DNA of 52,097 nt from NCBI RefSeq assembly GCF_001613005.1, contig NZ_BDBN01000075.1, forward strand, positions 1 to 52,097, given 5' to 3'. The first letter of the stretch is position 1, and every line of letters begins with the position of its first letter. This document shows positions 8,681 through 16,264 of the stretch, one piece after another. A model generated the notes under the pieces. It ran no database searches and was not told the origin of the DNA. It saw only the letters and a list, made by a program, of their open reading frames with translations. The DNA is from Nocardia nova NBRC 15556 (GTDB taxonomy: Bacteria > Actinomycetota > Actinomycetes > Mycobacteriales > Mycobacteriaceae). A program made the position numbers and the translations under genes.

Positions 8681-9094
8681 TTACGATTCGATATCTCCAT
8701 CGACGTAGACCCAGCGGCCGTCTATACGAGCAAACCTGCTGCACTCGGAGAGCACACCCCGCCGGCCGTCGTATCGGTATGTGGCGCGGAATTCGACCAC
8801 TCCGGTGTCGTCGAAGAGGCCGCCCGCCTCCGTAGCGAAGACCTGCAGCGACACCCAGCGCTGCGCCGGATCCAGGGCCAGCCGTCGCGGCCTGGTTCGC
8901 GGATGCCAGGTCCGCAGCAGGTAGTCGCGATCGCCGACGGCGAAGGCGGTGTAGCGCGAACGCATCAGCGCCTCGGCGGTCGGCGCTGGGCGGGTGTCGT
9001 CCAGGCGCGGGCCGCAGCACTGCCCGAACTGTTCGCCGCTGCCGCACGGACAGCGGTCGGTGTCGTCCGGACGCTCGGGAAAGGTATCGGCCAT
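8681..9094 (-). CDS. YchJ-family protein with SEC-C zinc motif
   Basis: A 137-residue protein. The SEC-C metal-binding motif (C15-P-C17-G-S-G, then C26-C27) at the N-terminus is followed by an NTF2-like YchJ domain with SRYTAFAVGDRDYLLRTWHP, the usual middle-domain signature. YchJ proteins have no established function. ATG 9094 is chosen because it brings the zinc motif close to the N-terminus and has GATAAT 6 nt upstream; the reading can be extended to 9121 without support. The next gene upstream (9118-9537) is on the same strand. Confidence 0.88.
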   Translation of the reverse strand: MADTFPERPDDTDRCPCGSGEQFGQCCGPRLDDTRPAPTAEALMRSRYTAFAVGDRDYLLRTWHPRTRPRRLALDPAQRWVSLQVFATEAGGLFDDTGVVEFRATYRYDGRRGVLSECSRFARIDGRWVYVDGDIES

Positions 9095-9100
9095 CGGACG

Positions 9101-9106
9101 ATTATC
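9101..9106 (-). promoter_or_regulatory. Candidate leaderless -10 element (ychJ-like gene)
   Basis: GATAAT on the minus strand, 6 nt before the ATG at 9094. There is no ribosome-binding site between them. It lies just beyond the stop of the upstream gene. Confidence 0.4.
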
Positions 9107-9117
9107 GCCGCCCGATA

Positions 9118-9537
9118 TCACCTGTTCCGGCGGCGGCCGAAGACGGCGGGTACATCCGCGCGGCCGATGCGGTCGAGTTCCTCGGCCAGCCGGGCGGTCT
9201 CGTCGTACCAGTCACGCAGTTCGTGCAGGGTCGGCGCGGGTTCGGAGTCGAGGTGATGTCCGGCCCGCGACAGCGTCGCCCACAATCCGGCGACCCGGCC
9301 CGACAGTTCGGAGCCGGCGCAGCTGTCCAGCGCCAGCAGCTGGGCGCGCATACTGCACCGGGCCAGCGGTGGCGACACTCGCGCCCACAGCCGGTCCACC
9401 GACTGTTCCAGCGCGATCCGCAGGATCCACACCGTCGCCCGCGACCACAGGCCGCCCGCATCGGTGACCGTGCCGTCGAGTAGTTCCGCGGCCGCCGCCA
9501 AGCGCTGGGCCACGGTCGGGCTCACGGATTCAGCCAT
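9118..9537 (-). CDS. Small helical protein coupled to the SMC-like ATPase
   Basis: A 139-residue, probably all-helical cytoplasmic protein without recognised catalytic motifs. It has Leu/Ala/Arg-rich helices, a WILRIALEQSVDRLW segment, and a C-terminal part with GHH and a Trp-Tyr motif ending in basic residues. ATG 9537 overlaps the ATPase stop codon by 16 bp, so it is almost certainly co-translated with that gene. The helical pattern loosely recalls HEPN or DUF4145-type partners of defence ATPases, but no diagnostic Rx4-6H motif is convincing, so the family is left open. It could be a regulator, effector or structural subunit of the ATPase. Confidence 0.7.
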   Translation of the reverse strand: MAESVSPTVAQRLAAAAELLDGTVTDAGGLWSRATVWILRIALEQSVDRLWARVSPPLARCSMRAQLLALDSCAGSELSGRVAGLWATLSRAGHHLDSEPAPTLHELRDWYDETARLAEELDRIGRADVPAVFGRRRNR

Positions 9538-11927
9538 GTCACGAATCTCTTCGTCCCCGAGATCAAATCGCCCGAGCGACGCTGGATGCGGATATGGGCT
9601 CCGGCCGTGGCATCGCGCACCACCGCGCGCGCCCACGGCGCCTCCCGGTCGAGATAGTCGTTGAGATCGTCGACCCGGTCGGGCACACCGAAGACGGCCA
9701 GGGCGACCGTCTCCCAGGTAGTCCGGGCCCGATCGACGCGGCGCTGGACCTCGCGGTGGTCGACGCCGGCGGCCAGCAGTTCTCGCCGCGCGCGGGCCAG
9801 CGCGGCCGCCTCGATCGCGGATCGGCAGCAGGTGATGACCAGTTCGTTCGCGATGGGCTTGGGCAACTGCCTGGTGCGCAGCAGGGCCCGCGCGTCGCCG
9901 AGATAGCGCTGCACCGGATCCTCGACCGCGCGCACCTCCACTCGCGAGTGTTCGCGCCGCTGCACGTCGAGAACCGTTGCGTCCAAACGTAACCGGCGCA
10001 CCGCCTCGGCCAGCCGCTCGTCGTGGGTGAACACGATGACCTGGCGTCCGCTGCGCGCCACCGCGGCCAGCACGCGGGCGAGTCCGTCGACCTTCGCCGG
10101 ATCCATCGCCTGCACCGGGTCGTCGATCATGACGAATCCGAACGGACTTTCGGCCACCGTGGCCCGCGGCAGGAACAGGGCCAGGCCCAGCGCATGCAAT
10201 TCGCCCTGGCTCATCACTCCGAGAGCGGCGGCTCCGGAGTCGTCCACGGTGACGTCGAGCAGCACCTTGCGACTGGCTCCGGCGTTACCCTGCAGGCGAA
10301 TCGCGCCGAGATCCACATTGCTGCGCTGGCGCAACCCGCCCCAGATGCGCCGGGCGTGCTCGGCCAGCGGGGCGAGCCGTTCGTCGCGCAGGCCGGCGGC
10401 GGCCGACTTCAGCCAGTCCTCGGCGCGGCGGACGGTACGCAGTTCGGCATCGACCGAGGCCACCAGCCGTGCCTCGTGCAGCCAGGTGGCGATGCGCGGG
10501 ACCAGCGGCGTCCAGACCGCATCGATGCGATCGAGTTCCTTGTGCACGGCCCGCTGCAGCACCTCCAGCCGCACCGCGAGGTCGGCGTGCGCGCCGCGCA
10601 TCCGGGCCGCCAGCGTGGCGCCCGCTTCGACCTCCAGCAGAGCGGACCAGGATGACCAGGCGCGACGAGCGTCCACAGGATCGATATTCGGCGCGGCGAT
10701 GGTCGAATCCAGTTCCGGCGGCACCGGTTCGATCAGCGCACGGGCCGCGGCGATCGCCTCGCCCAGCGCGCCCCGGGCGGCGGTCAGGACGGCGGCGCGC
10801 CGCTCGACGGCCTCGATCCGGGCTGTCGCCTCGCGCCGCCACCGCGCGTCGAGCCGGCCGTGGCCGCAGACCGGGCAGGGGCATTCGCCGTCCTCGGCGT
10901 GTTCGCGGGCGCCACGCAGCAGGTCGACCACCCGGAGTTCGGCCTCCAGATCGCCGGTCGCCAGGTCCAGCAGCTCCGCGGTGGCCCACTCGACCGCCTC
11001 GGCGGCCGCCTCGACCTGGGCCGGAGCCGGAATGCGCAGCCGTGCCACGGCCTGCAGTGCCGCGACACCGCCGGGGTCGTGGCGGGCGCCGGCGAGTTCG
11101 TGGGCAATCGCGGACAGATCCGGCGCGGGCGCGCGCAACATCTCGGCGACGCGCTCGGCGCGCTCGTCGGCGACGGTGATCAGTTCGTCCAGCAAAGCCT
11201 GCCGGCCGTCCCGGGACTGTTTCGCGGCGCGTTCCAATTCGATTCGGCGCGTGCGGGTCCGGTCCAAGGCGGCACTGATGTCGTCGAGCCCGAGCAGCCG
11301 ATGCAGCGCGTCGAACAGATCGCTCGGACGGCCGTCGACCACCGCGCCGAGTTCGCTGTAGGACAAAAACGGCCGATACAGCTCCAGGGCGCGCGCCCAG
11401 TCCTGTGGGCGGAATCGGTCGCTGTCGCTGCCGTTCTCGTGCTGCGTCCAGCTGCCTTCGGACAGTTCGTCGCCGCCGGCCCACGTGCGCTCGATCGTGA
11501 ACGGGCCGCGTTCCTGCGCGACCAGATCGATCGCGATCCGGGGATCCTGCTCGCAGTGCATATTCCGCCAGCCGTCGCGCCAGACCGCGGATCTGCCCTC
11601 CCAGCGCCGGTTGACGCCGGTGAGTGCGAGTTCCGCGGCCTCGGCGAAACTCGACTTACCCGACCCGTTGCGGCCGACCACCAGCGTCAGACCGGGGCCG
11701 GGCGCGATGCGCAGTACCGCCTCGCGACCGATTCCGCGGAAGCCGCGGACGCGGATGGCACGCAGGAATACTCCGGATCGCGGCCCGGCGCCGCCCGCCT
11801 CGGCGGACTCCCCCAGCGCCTCCAGCACCGTCTGCGCTACCTCGGGGCTCACCGACGAATCCGTCTGCAGCCGAGCCGAAACCAGGTCGCGCAGCCGCGG
11901 CGCGACCTCCCCCTGCTCTTGCCCCAC
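9522..11927 (-). CDS. SMC/Rad50-like AAA ATPase with CPVC zinc-hook motif
   Basis: ABC-type DNA-associated ATPase of about 801 residues. Walker A is G85-R-N-G-S-G-K91-S; the ABC signature-like S573-Q-G-E lies C-terminally; Walker B is MIDDP with Asp602 and Asp603. Between them are Ala/Glu/Arg-rich coiled-coil segments interrupted near residues 349-354 by CPCPVC, which resembles the Rad50 zinc hook. A further domain of roughly 130 residues follows the ATPase core. GTG 11927 is chosen for its GGGAGGGGC ribosome-binding site. The small gene 9118-9537 overlaps its end. Rad50/RecN-like proteins act in DNA repair; stand-alone ones with small partners are frequent in anti-phage systems. Which applies here is not decidable from sequence alone. 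Confidence 0.85.
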   Translation of the reverse strand: MGQEQGEVAPRLRDLVSARLQTDSSVSPEVAQTVLEALGESAEAGGAGPRSGVFLRAIRVRGFRGIGREAVLRIAPGPGLTLVVGRNGSGKSSFAEAAELALTGVNRRWEGRSAVWRDGWRNMHCEQDPRIAIDLVAQERGPFTIERTWAGGDELSEGSWTQHENGSDSDRFRPQDWARALELYRPFLSYSELGAVVDGRPSDLFDALHRLLGLDDISAALDRTRTRRIELERAAKQSRDGRQALLDELITVADERAERVAEMLRAPAPDLSAIAHELAGARHDPGGVAALQAVARLRIPAPAQVEAAAEAVEWATAELLDLATGDLEAELRVVDLLRGAREHAEDGECPCPVCGHGRLDARWRREATARIEAVERRAAVLTAARGALGEAIAAARALIEPVPPELDSTIAAPNIDPVDARRAWSSWSALLEVEAGATLAARMRGAHADLAVRLEVLQRAVHKELDRIDAVWTPLVPRIATWLHEARLVASVDAELRTVRRAEDWLKSAAAGLRDERLAPLAEHARRIWGGLRQRSNVDLGAIRLQGNAGASRKVLLDVTVDDSGAAALGVMSQGELHALGLALFLPRATVAESPFGFVMIDDPVQAMDPAKVDGLARVLAAVARSGRQVIVFTHDERLAEAVRRLRLDATVLDVQRREHSRVEVRAVEDPVQRYLGDARALLRTRQLPKPIANELVITCCRSAIEAAALARARRELLAAGVDHREVQRRVDRARTTWETVALAVFGVPDRVDDLNDYLDREAPWARAVVRDATAGAHIRIQRRSGDLISGTKRFVTWLNP

Positions 11928-12299
11928 TGCCCCTCCCGGCCCTCGCACACGACTCGTCGTGGCGAACGCTACCGGAGAACCGGCCCGGGCGGGACGCATG
12001 GCCATCGAACGGTCGAACCGCCCGATGTCCACCCCTCGGCCGTCCCGGCCGGGCAGTTCCACGGGTTACACCCCTGACGGGTGGCTCGGTTCAACCGAAC
12101 AGATCAGAATGCCAGAGATCACGATCATTCACAACAGCGCTTGATCCTGCAATAACATTCCGCGCCACGGCAATTCGTCTCGCAATCGATGAGCGAACCC
12201 GGTGACGGCCAGCCGGACGGCGGCGTCGACGGCCGGGCGCGCGATGTTGTCGGTGGGCTCGGGTACAAATCCGTGGGTACCGAACGAACGGGGGAACAC
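11928..12299. other. Divergent intergenic region between ATPase and SWIM genes
   Basis: 372 bp without a convincing gene. It must hold promoters for both divergent units. A short palindrome TCGGTT-C-AACCGA lies at 12086-12098, and an AT-richer stretch lies at about 12110-12170. No clear -35/-10 pair could be assigned, and no RNA gene is recognised. Confidence 0.5.
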
Positions 12300-15164
12300 G
12301 TGACGACCTCTCCGGCCGCGACCTACGCCGTCACCGCCGACAATGTGCTGGCCCTGGCGCCCGACGCCACATCGGTGAGCGCCGCCCGCAAGCTCACCGC
12401 CGCATGGCTGGGCACCGGCGTCCACGGCAGCTCGCTGTGGGGGCAGTGCAAGGGCAGTGGCGCCACGCCGTATCAGACGATCGTCGACCTGTCGGGGCCC
12501 GCCTATCGCTGCTCGTGCCCCAGCCGGAAATTTCCCTGCAAACATGCGCTGTCGCTGTTACTGCTCTGGTCGCAGGGCACGGTCGCGGCGTCCGACGCAC
12601 CCGCCGACTTCGCGGCGGAGTGGTTGGCGGGCCGGGCCGCACGGGCCGCGAAACCGGCCGAGCCGGCCACGCGCGGCACCAAACAGTCGACGCTCGACCA
12701 GCGGCGGGCGCGAGTGACCACCGGACTCGACGATCTCGACGTCTGGCTCGGCGACCAGATCCGCACCGGCTTGGCCCAGGCCGACCATTCCGCGGCGGCC
12801 CTGGAGGCGGTGGCCGCCCGGATGGTGGATTCGCAGGCGCCGGGGGTGGCGGCAGCATTGCGGCAACTGCCGCGCCGCACCCTGGGCGTCGAACAGTGGC
12901 CGGCGATTCTGCTCAGCGAATACGCCCGGTTGCATCTGCTGATCGGCGCACACCGGCGGCTCGACGACCTGCCGCCGGCGCTGGCTGCCGGGGTACGCGC
13001 CCATATCGGCTATCCGGCCAAGGCCGAGGAGGTCCGCGGCGGCGAGCCCGCGATCCGCGACCGGTGGATGGTGCTCGGGGTGCGGATCACCGAGGAGGAA
13101 CGGGTCTTCACCCGCCGCACTCTGCTGCTCGGCCGGGACACCCAACGCTGGGCACATATCCTCGACCACAGCTTCGGCAGTGCGAGTTTCGCGGGCGAGC
13201 TGCCGATTCCCGGCACCATGGTCGAGGCGGACCTGCACTACTACTCGGGGGCGATGCCGCTGCGCGCGGTGTGGGGCGTGCGCCACGGCGAGCCGGAACC
13301 GTTCACCACCATCGTCTCGGAGTCCGCGTCCATCGCCGGACAGCTCGACGCTCACGCGCGGGCACTGGGCGCCGATCCGTGGTTGCGTGGGTGGCCGATG
13401 CTGCTGGCGGACGTGGTGCCGAGCCCGGGAACCGCCGGCTGGTATCTCGCCGAGCCCGACGGCACGGCGGTGCCCATCGCCGCGACCGCCGAGGTGCCGT
13501 GGCAGTTGATCGGACTGTCGGGCGGTCATCCGCTGACGGTGATCGGTGAATGGACCGCGGCCGGATTGGTCCCGGTCTCCGCTCTGGTGGCCGGCGAACT
13601 CGTCGGGGTCGAGACCGAATCACTTCTGGGGGTACCGACCCCCGGCACCGCCGTCCCGGCCTCGTCGGAGCCGATCGTGCCGGTTGCGCTGCTGGGTACC
13701 GCCCGCCGCACCCTCGATCCCGGCGAACTGGCCGAGGCGGTGACTTCGGCCGCGCGCGCCGACACTCCGGAACATGCCGTGCTGGGGGCTGTGGCGCTCC
13801 TGGAGCTGTATCACCGCGGCGGGGTGCCACCGGCCCGAGCCGAGTTGCCGGTCCCTGCCGCCGACGACGATCGCGCCCCATTGCCGCGGGCAGCGGCACA
13901 GCGGCTGCACCATCTGCTGGCCGACGGCTCACCGATGCTAGCCGAATGGTTCGAGGCCGCGCTGCCCGGCGACCGGCGGGCACCCGACGCACTCTGCGCC
14001 ACACTCCTCGAGGCAGCGAGAAGCCAAGCCGCCCTGCGGGTTCCGCTGATGCGCCTGGCGGGCGCTCGGGGGCGGTGGCTGGCGGCTCTGCATCCGCGCT
14101 GGCGACCACTGCTGCGGACCGGTGACGACGATCCCCAGGTGTGGACGCACGGCCGGCCTGCCGAACGCCGAAGTTGGCTGGAAGCCCTGCGCGCCCGCGA
14201 CGCCGCGGCCGCCCGGCAGGCCCTCGCCGAAACCTGGAGCCGGGAGCCGGCGCGCGGCCGGGCCGAACTGCTGGCGGTGCTGGCCGCAGGAGTCGGGCCC
14301 GAGGACGAGCCACTGCTCGAATCGGCGCTCGACGACGCGCGGCCCGACGTTCGCCGCACGGCCGCCGATCTCCTTGCCCACCTGCCTGATTCGGCCTTCG
14401 CGGAACGGATGCGCGAGCGCGCCGGCCGGTGGCTGACCGTCCGGTCCGGCCGGCTCGAGGCGCATCTGCCGCACGACCTCGACGACGCGGCTCGCCGCGA
14501 CGGACTCGCCGACCGGCTCGACCCGGTGGCCTACCGCCGCGACGGCGGGGCGGACGTGGATGCCGAACGGCTGCGCCGCCTGATCGCCGCCACCCCGCTG
14601 CGACATTGGGAGCAGCTGTGCGGATCCGCGGAGGCCGCCACGGCGCTGGGGCTGCCCGACGACATCCTCGGGCCGATCGCCGCGGGATGGGCGGAAGCGG
14701 CTCTGGCACAGGGCGATTCCCGCTGGGCGATTCCGCTGTTCGAGGTGCTGACCACCACGCCCACCCTGGGTGCGGATCCGCGGCTGCGACAGCGGTTGTT
14801 CGCGCTGCTGCCGATCGAGCGGCGGGTGCGGTACCTGTGCGGCCTGGACAGCAGTTGGCTGGCCGAACTCGAACTGCTCGTCTCGGCGCTTCCGCGGCCG
14901 TGGCCGCAGCCGCTGGCCGAACACCTGGTCCGGCTGCTGCTCGATCGCGCCCATCTGGCCGCCGCCCGTCCCGGCGCGGCCGGGCTGTCCCCCGCCTCCT
15001 ATCGCACGCTGCTGCGCAGTGCCGCGATCAACTTCCCGGTCCGCGCGGTCGCGGCGGTGACCGTCGCCGCCCGCCGCTGTACGGACCCCTACTGGCAGAA
15101 CGCCTTCGACCGCCTCGCCGACGATCTGACCCAACGCACCCTGATGCTCGAGGAGCTGGCATGA
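12300..15164 (+). CDS. SWIM zinc-finger protein fused to DUF5691
   Basis: About 954 residues. The SWIM finger is C71-x-C73-x6-C80-x-H82 near the N-terminus, a fold that binds nucleic acid or protein. The second half, from about residue 480, begins with VALLGTARR and contains the GRWLAALHPRW motif that I associate with DUF5691 proteins; in many actinomycetes SWIM and DUF5691 are adjacent separate genes, so this appears to be a fusion. GTG 12300 follows a GGGGGA stretch; longer readings add low-complexity residues. It is the first gene of a four-gene operon and its stop overlaps the next ATG (ATGA). E. coli YehQ is a distant SWIM counterpart. It may be the target-recognition or scaffold subunit. 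Confidence 0.85.
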   Translation: MTTSPAATYAVTADNVLALAPDATSVSAARKLTAAWLGTGVHGSSLWGQCKGSGATPYQTIVDLSGPAYRCSCPSRKFPCKHALSLLLLWSQGTVAASDAPADFAAEWLAGRAARAAKPAEPATRGTKQSTLDQRRARVTTGLDDLDVWLGDQIRTGLAQADHSAAALEAVAARMVDSQAPGVAAALRQLPRRTLGVEQWPAILLSEYARLHLLIGAHRRLDDLPPALAAGVRAHIGYPAKAEEVRGGEPAIRDRWMVLGVRITEEERVFTRRTLLLGRDTQRWAHILDHSFGSASFAGELPIPGTMVEADLHYYSGAMPLRAVWGVRHGEPEPFTTIVSESASIAGQLDAHARALGADPWLRGWPMLLADVVPSPGTAGWYLAEPDGTAVPIAATAEVPWQLIGLSGGHPLTVIGEWTAAGLVPVSALVAGELVGVETESLLGVPTPGTAVPASSEPIVPVALLGTARRTLDPGELAEAVTSAARADTPEHAVLGAVALLELYHRGGVPPARAELPVPAADDDRAPLPRAAAQRLHHLLADGSPMLAEWFEAALPGDRRAPDALCATLLEAARSQAALRVPLMRLAGARGRWLAALHPRWRPLLRTGDDDPQVWTHGRPAERRSWLEALRARDAAAARQALAETWSREPARGRAELLAVLAAGVGPEDEPLLESALDDARPDVRRTAADLLAHLPDSAFAERMRERAGRWLTVRSGRLEAHLPHDLDDAARRDGLADRLDPVAYRRDGGADVDAERLRRLIAATPLRHWEQLCGSAEAATALGLPDDILGPIAAGWAEAALAQGDSRWAIPLFEVLTTTPTLGADPRLRQRLFALLPIERRVRYLCGLDSSWLAELELLVSALPRPWPQPLAEHLVRLLLDRAHLAAARPGAAGLSPASYRTLLRSAAINFPVRAVAAVTVAARRCTDPYWQNAFDRLADDLTQRTLMLEELA

Positions 15165-16264
15165 CCACCACCCAGAACCCACCCGCCGACCTGCTGCGTC
15201 CCCATGCCGAACAGGCCTACGCCGACGAACTCCGAGTCCTCGCCGAGGTCGACGACCGTCCGCGGCCGCCGTCGTGGCGGCTGTCGCCCTGGGCGGTGGT
15301 CACCTACCTGTTGGGCGACACCCTGCCCGACGGCACCGTGATCACCCCGAAATACGTCGGACCGCGCCGCCTGATGGAGGTGGCGGTCGCGACGCTGGCG
15401 ACCGATCGGGCACTGCTGCTGCTCGGCGTACCGGGCACCGCGAAAACCTGGGTGTCCGAACATCTTTCGGCCGCCATCAGCGGCGCCTCCACCCTGCTGG
15501 TGCAGGGAACGTCCGGAACCGCCGAGGAGGCGATCCGGTACGGCTGGAACTATGCGCGCCTGCTCGCGGAAGGGCCGAGCACCGGCGCACTGGTGCCCTC
15601 ACCGGTCATGACCGCGATGCGCACCGGTGCGATCGCCCGCGTCGAGGAGCTCACCCGCATTCCCTCCGACGTGCAGGACGCCCTGATCACGGTGCTGTCG
15701 GAGAAGACGCTGCCGGTGCCCGAACTCGGTATCGAGGTGCAGGCGGCCAAGGGCTTCAACGTCATCGCCACCGCCAACGACCGCGACCGCGGCGTCAACG
15801 AACTCTCCTCCGCGCTGCGCCGCCGGTTCAACACCGTGGTGCTGCCGCTGCCCGCGGGCGAGGACGACGAGGTCGCGATCGTGACCCGCCGAGTCGAACA
15901 GCTCGGCGCCGCACTGCAATTGCCGCCGATTCCGGCTGCGGCCGAGGAAGTGCGGCGGGTGGTGCGGGTGTTCCGCGAACTGCGTTCCGGCATCACCGAG
16001 GACGGCCGGACCAAGTTGAAGTCGCCCTCGGGCACGTTGTCGACGGCAGAGGCGATTTCGGTGCTCACCAACGGCATCGCGCTCGCGGCGCACTTCGGTG
16101 ACGGGGTGTTGCGCGCGAGCGATGTCGCCGGTGCGGTCCTCGGTGCGGTGATCAAGGACCCGGTCGCCGATGCCGTGGTGTGGACCGAGTACCTCGAGGC
16201 CGTCGTCCGCGAACGCCCCGACTGGTCCGATTTCTACCGCGCCTGCCGCGAGGTGCACGGGTGA
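15161..16264 (+). CDS. MoxR-type AAA+ ATPase (YehL-like)
   Basis: A 367-residue AAA+ ATPase. Walker A is G89-V-P-G-T-A-K95-T. The Walker B position reads V161-E-E-L-T-R rather than the common DEINR, which is the form I recall for this YehL-like branch. Sensor 1 (IATANDRDRG) and the arginine-finger region (LRRRFNTVVLPLP) are present, so it should hydrolyse ATP. MoxR ATPases act as chaperones that remodel or load metal-binding and VWA partners. It overlaps the upstream gene by 4 bp and the downstream gene by 4 bp, implying strict co-translation with the DUF5682 and VWA proteins. Confidence 0.93.
   Translation: MTTTQNPPADLLRPHAEQAYADELRVLAEVDDRPRPPSWRLSPWAVVTYLLGDTLPDGTVITPKYVGPRRLMEVAVATLATDRALLLLGVPGTAKTWVSEHLSAAISGASTLLVQGTSGTAEEAIRYGWNYARLLAEGPSTGALVPSPVMTAMRTGAIARVEELTRIPSDVQDALITVLSEKTLPVPELGIEVQAAKGFNVIATANDRDRGVNELSSALRRRFNTVVLPLPAGEDDEVAIVTRRVEQLGAALQLPPIPAAAEEVRRVVRVFRELRSGITEDGRTKLKSPSGTLSTAEAISVLTNGIALAAHFGDGVLRASDVAGAVLGAVIKDPVADAVVWTEYLEAVVRERPDWSDFYRACREVHG

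Noticed and set aside
9522..12062. Longer ATPase reading starting at 12062
   Set aside because: The extra 45 residues are low-complexity, and the strong ribosome-binding site is before GTG 11927.
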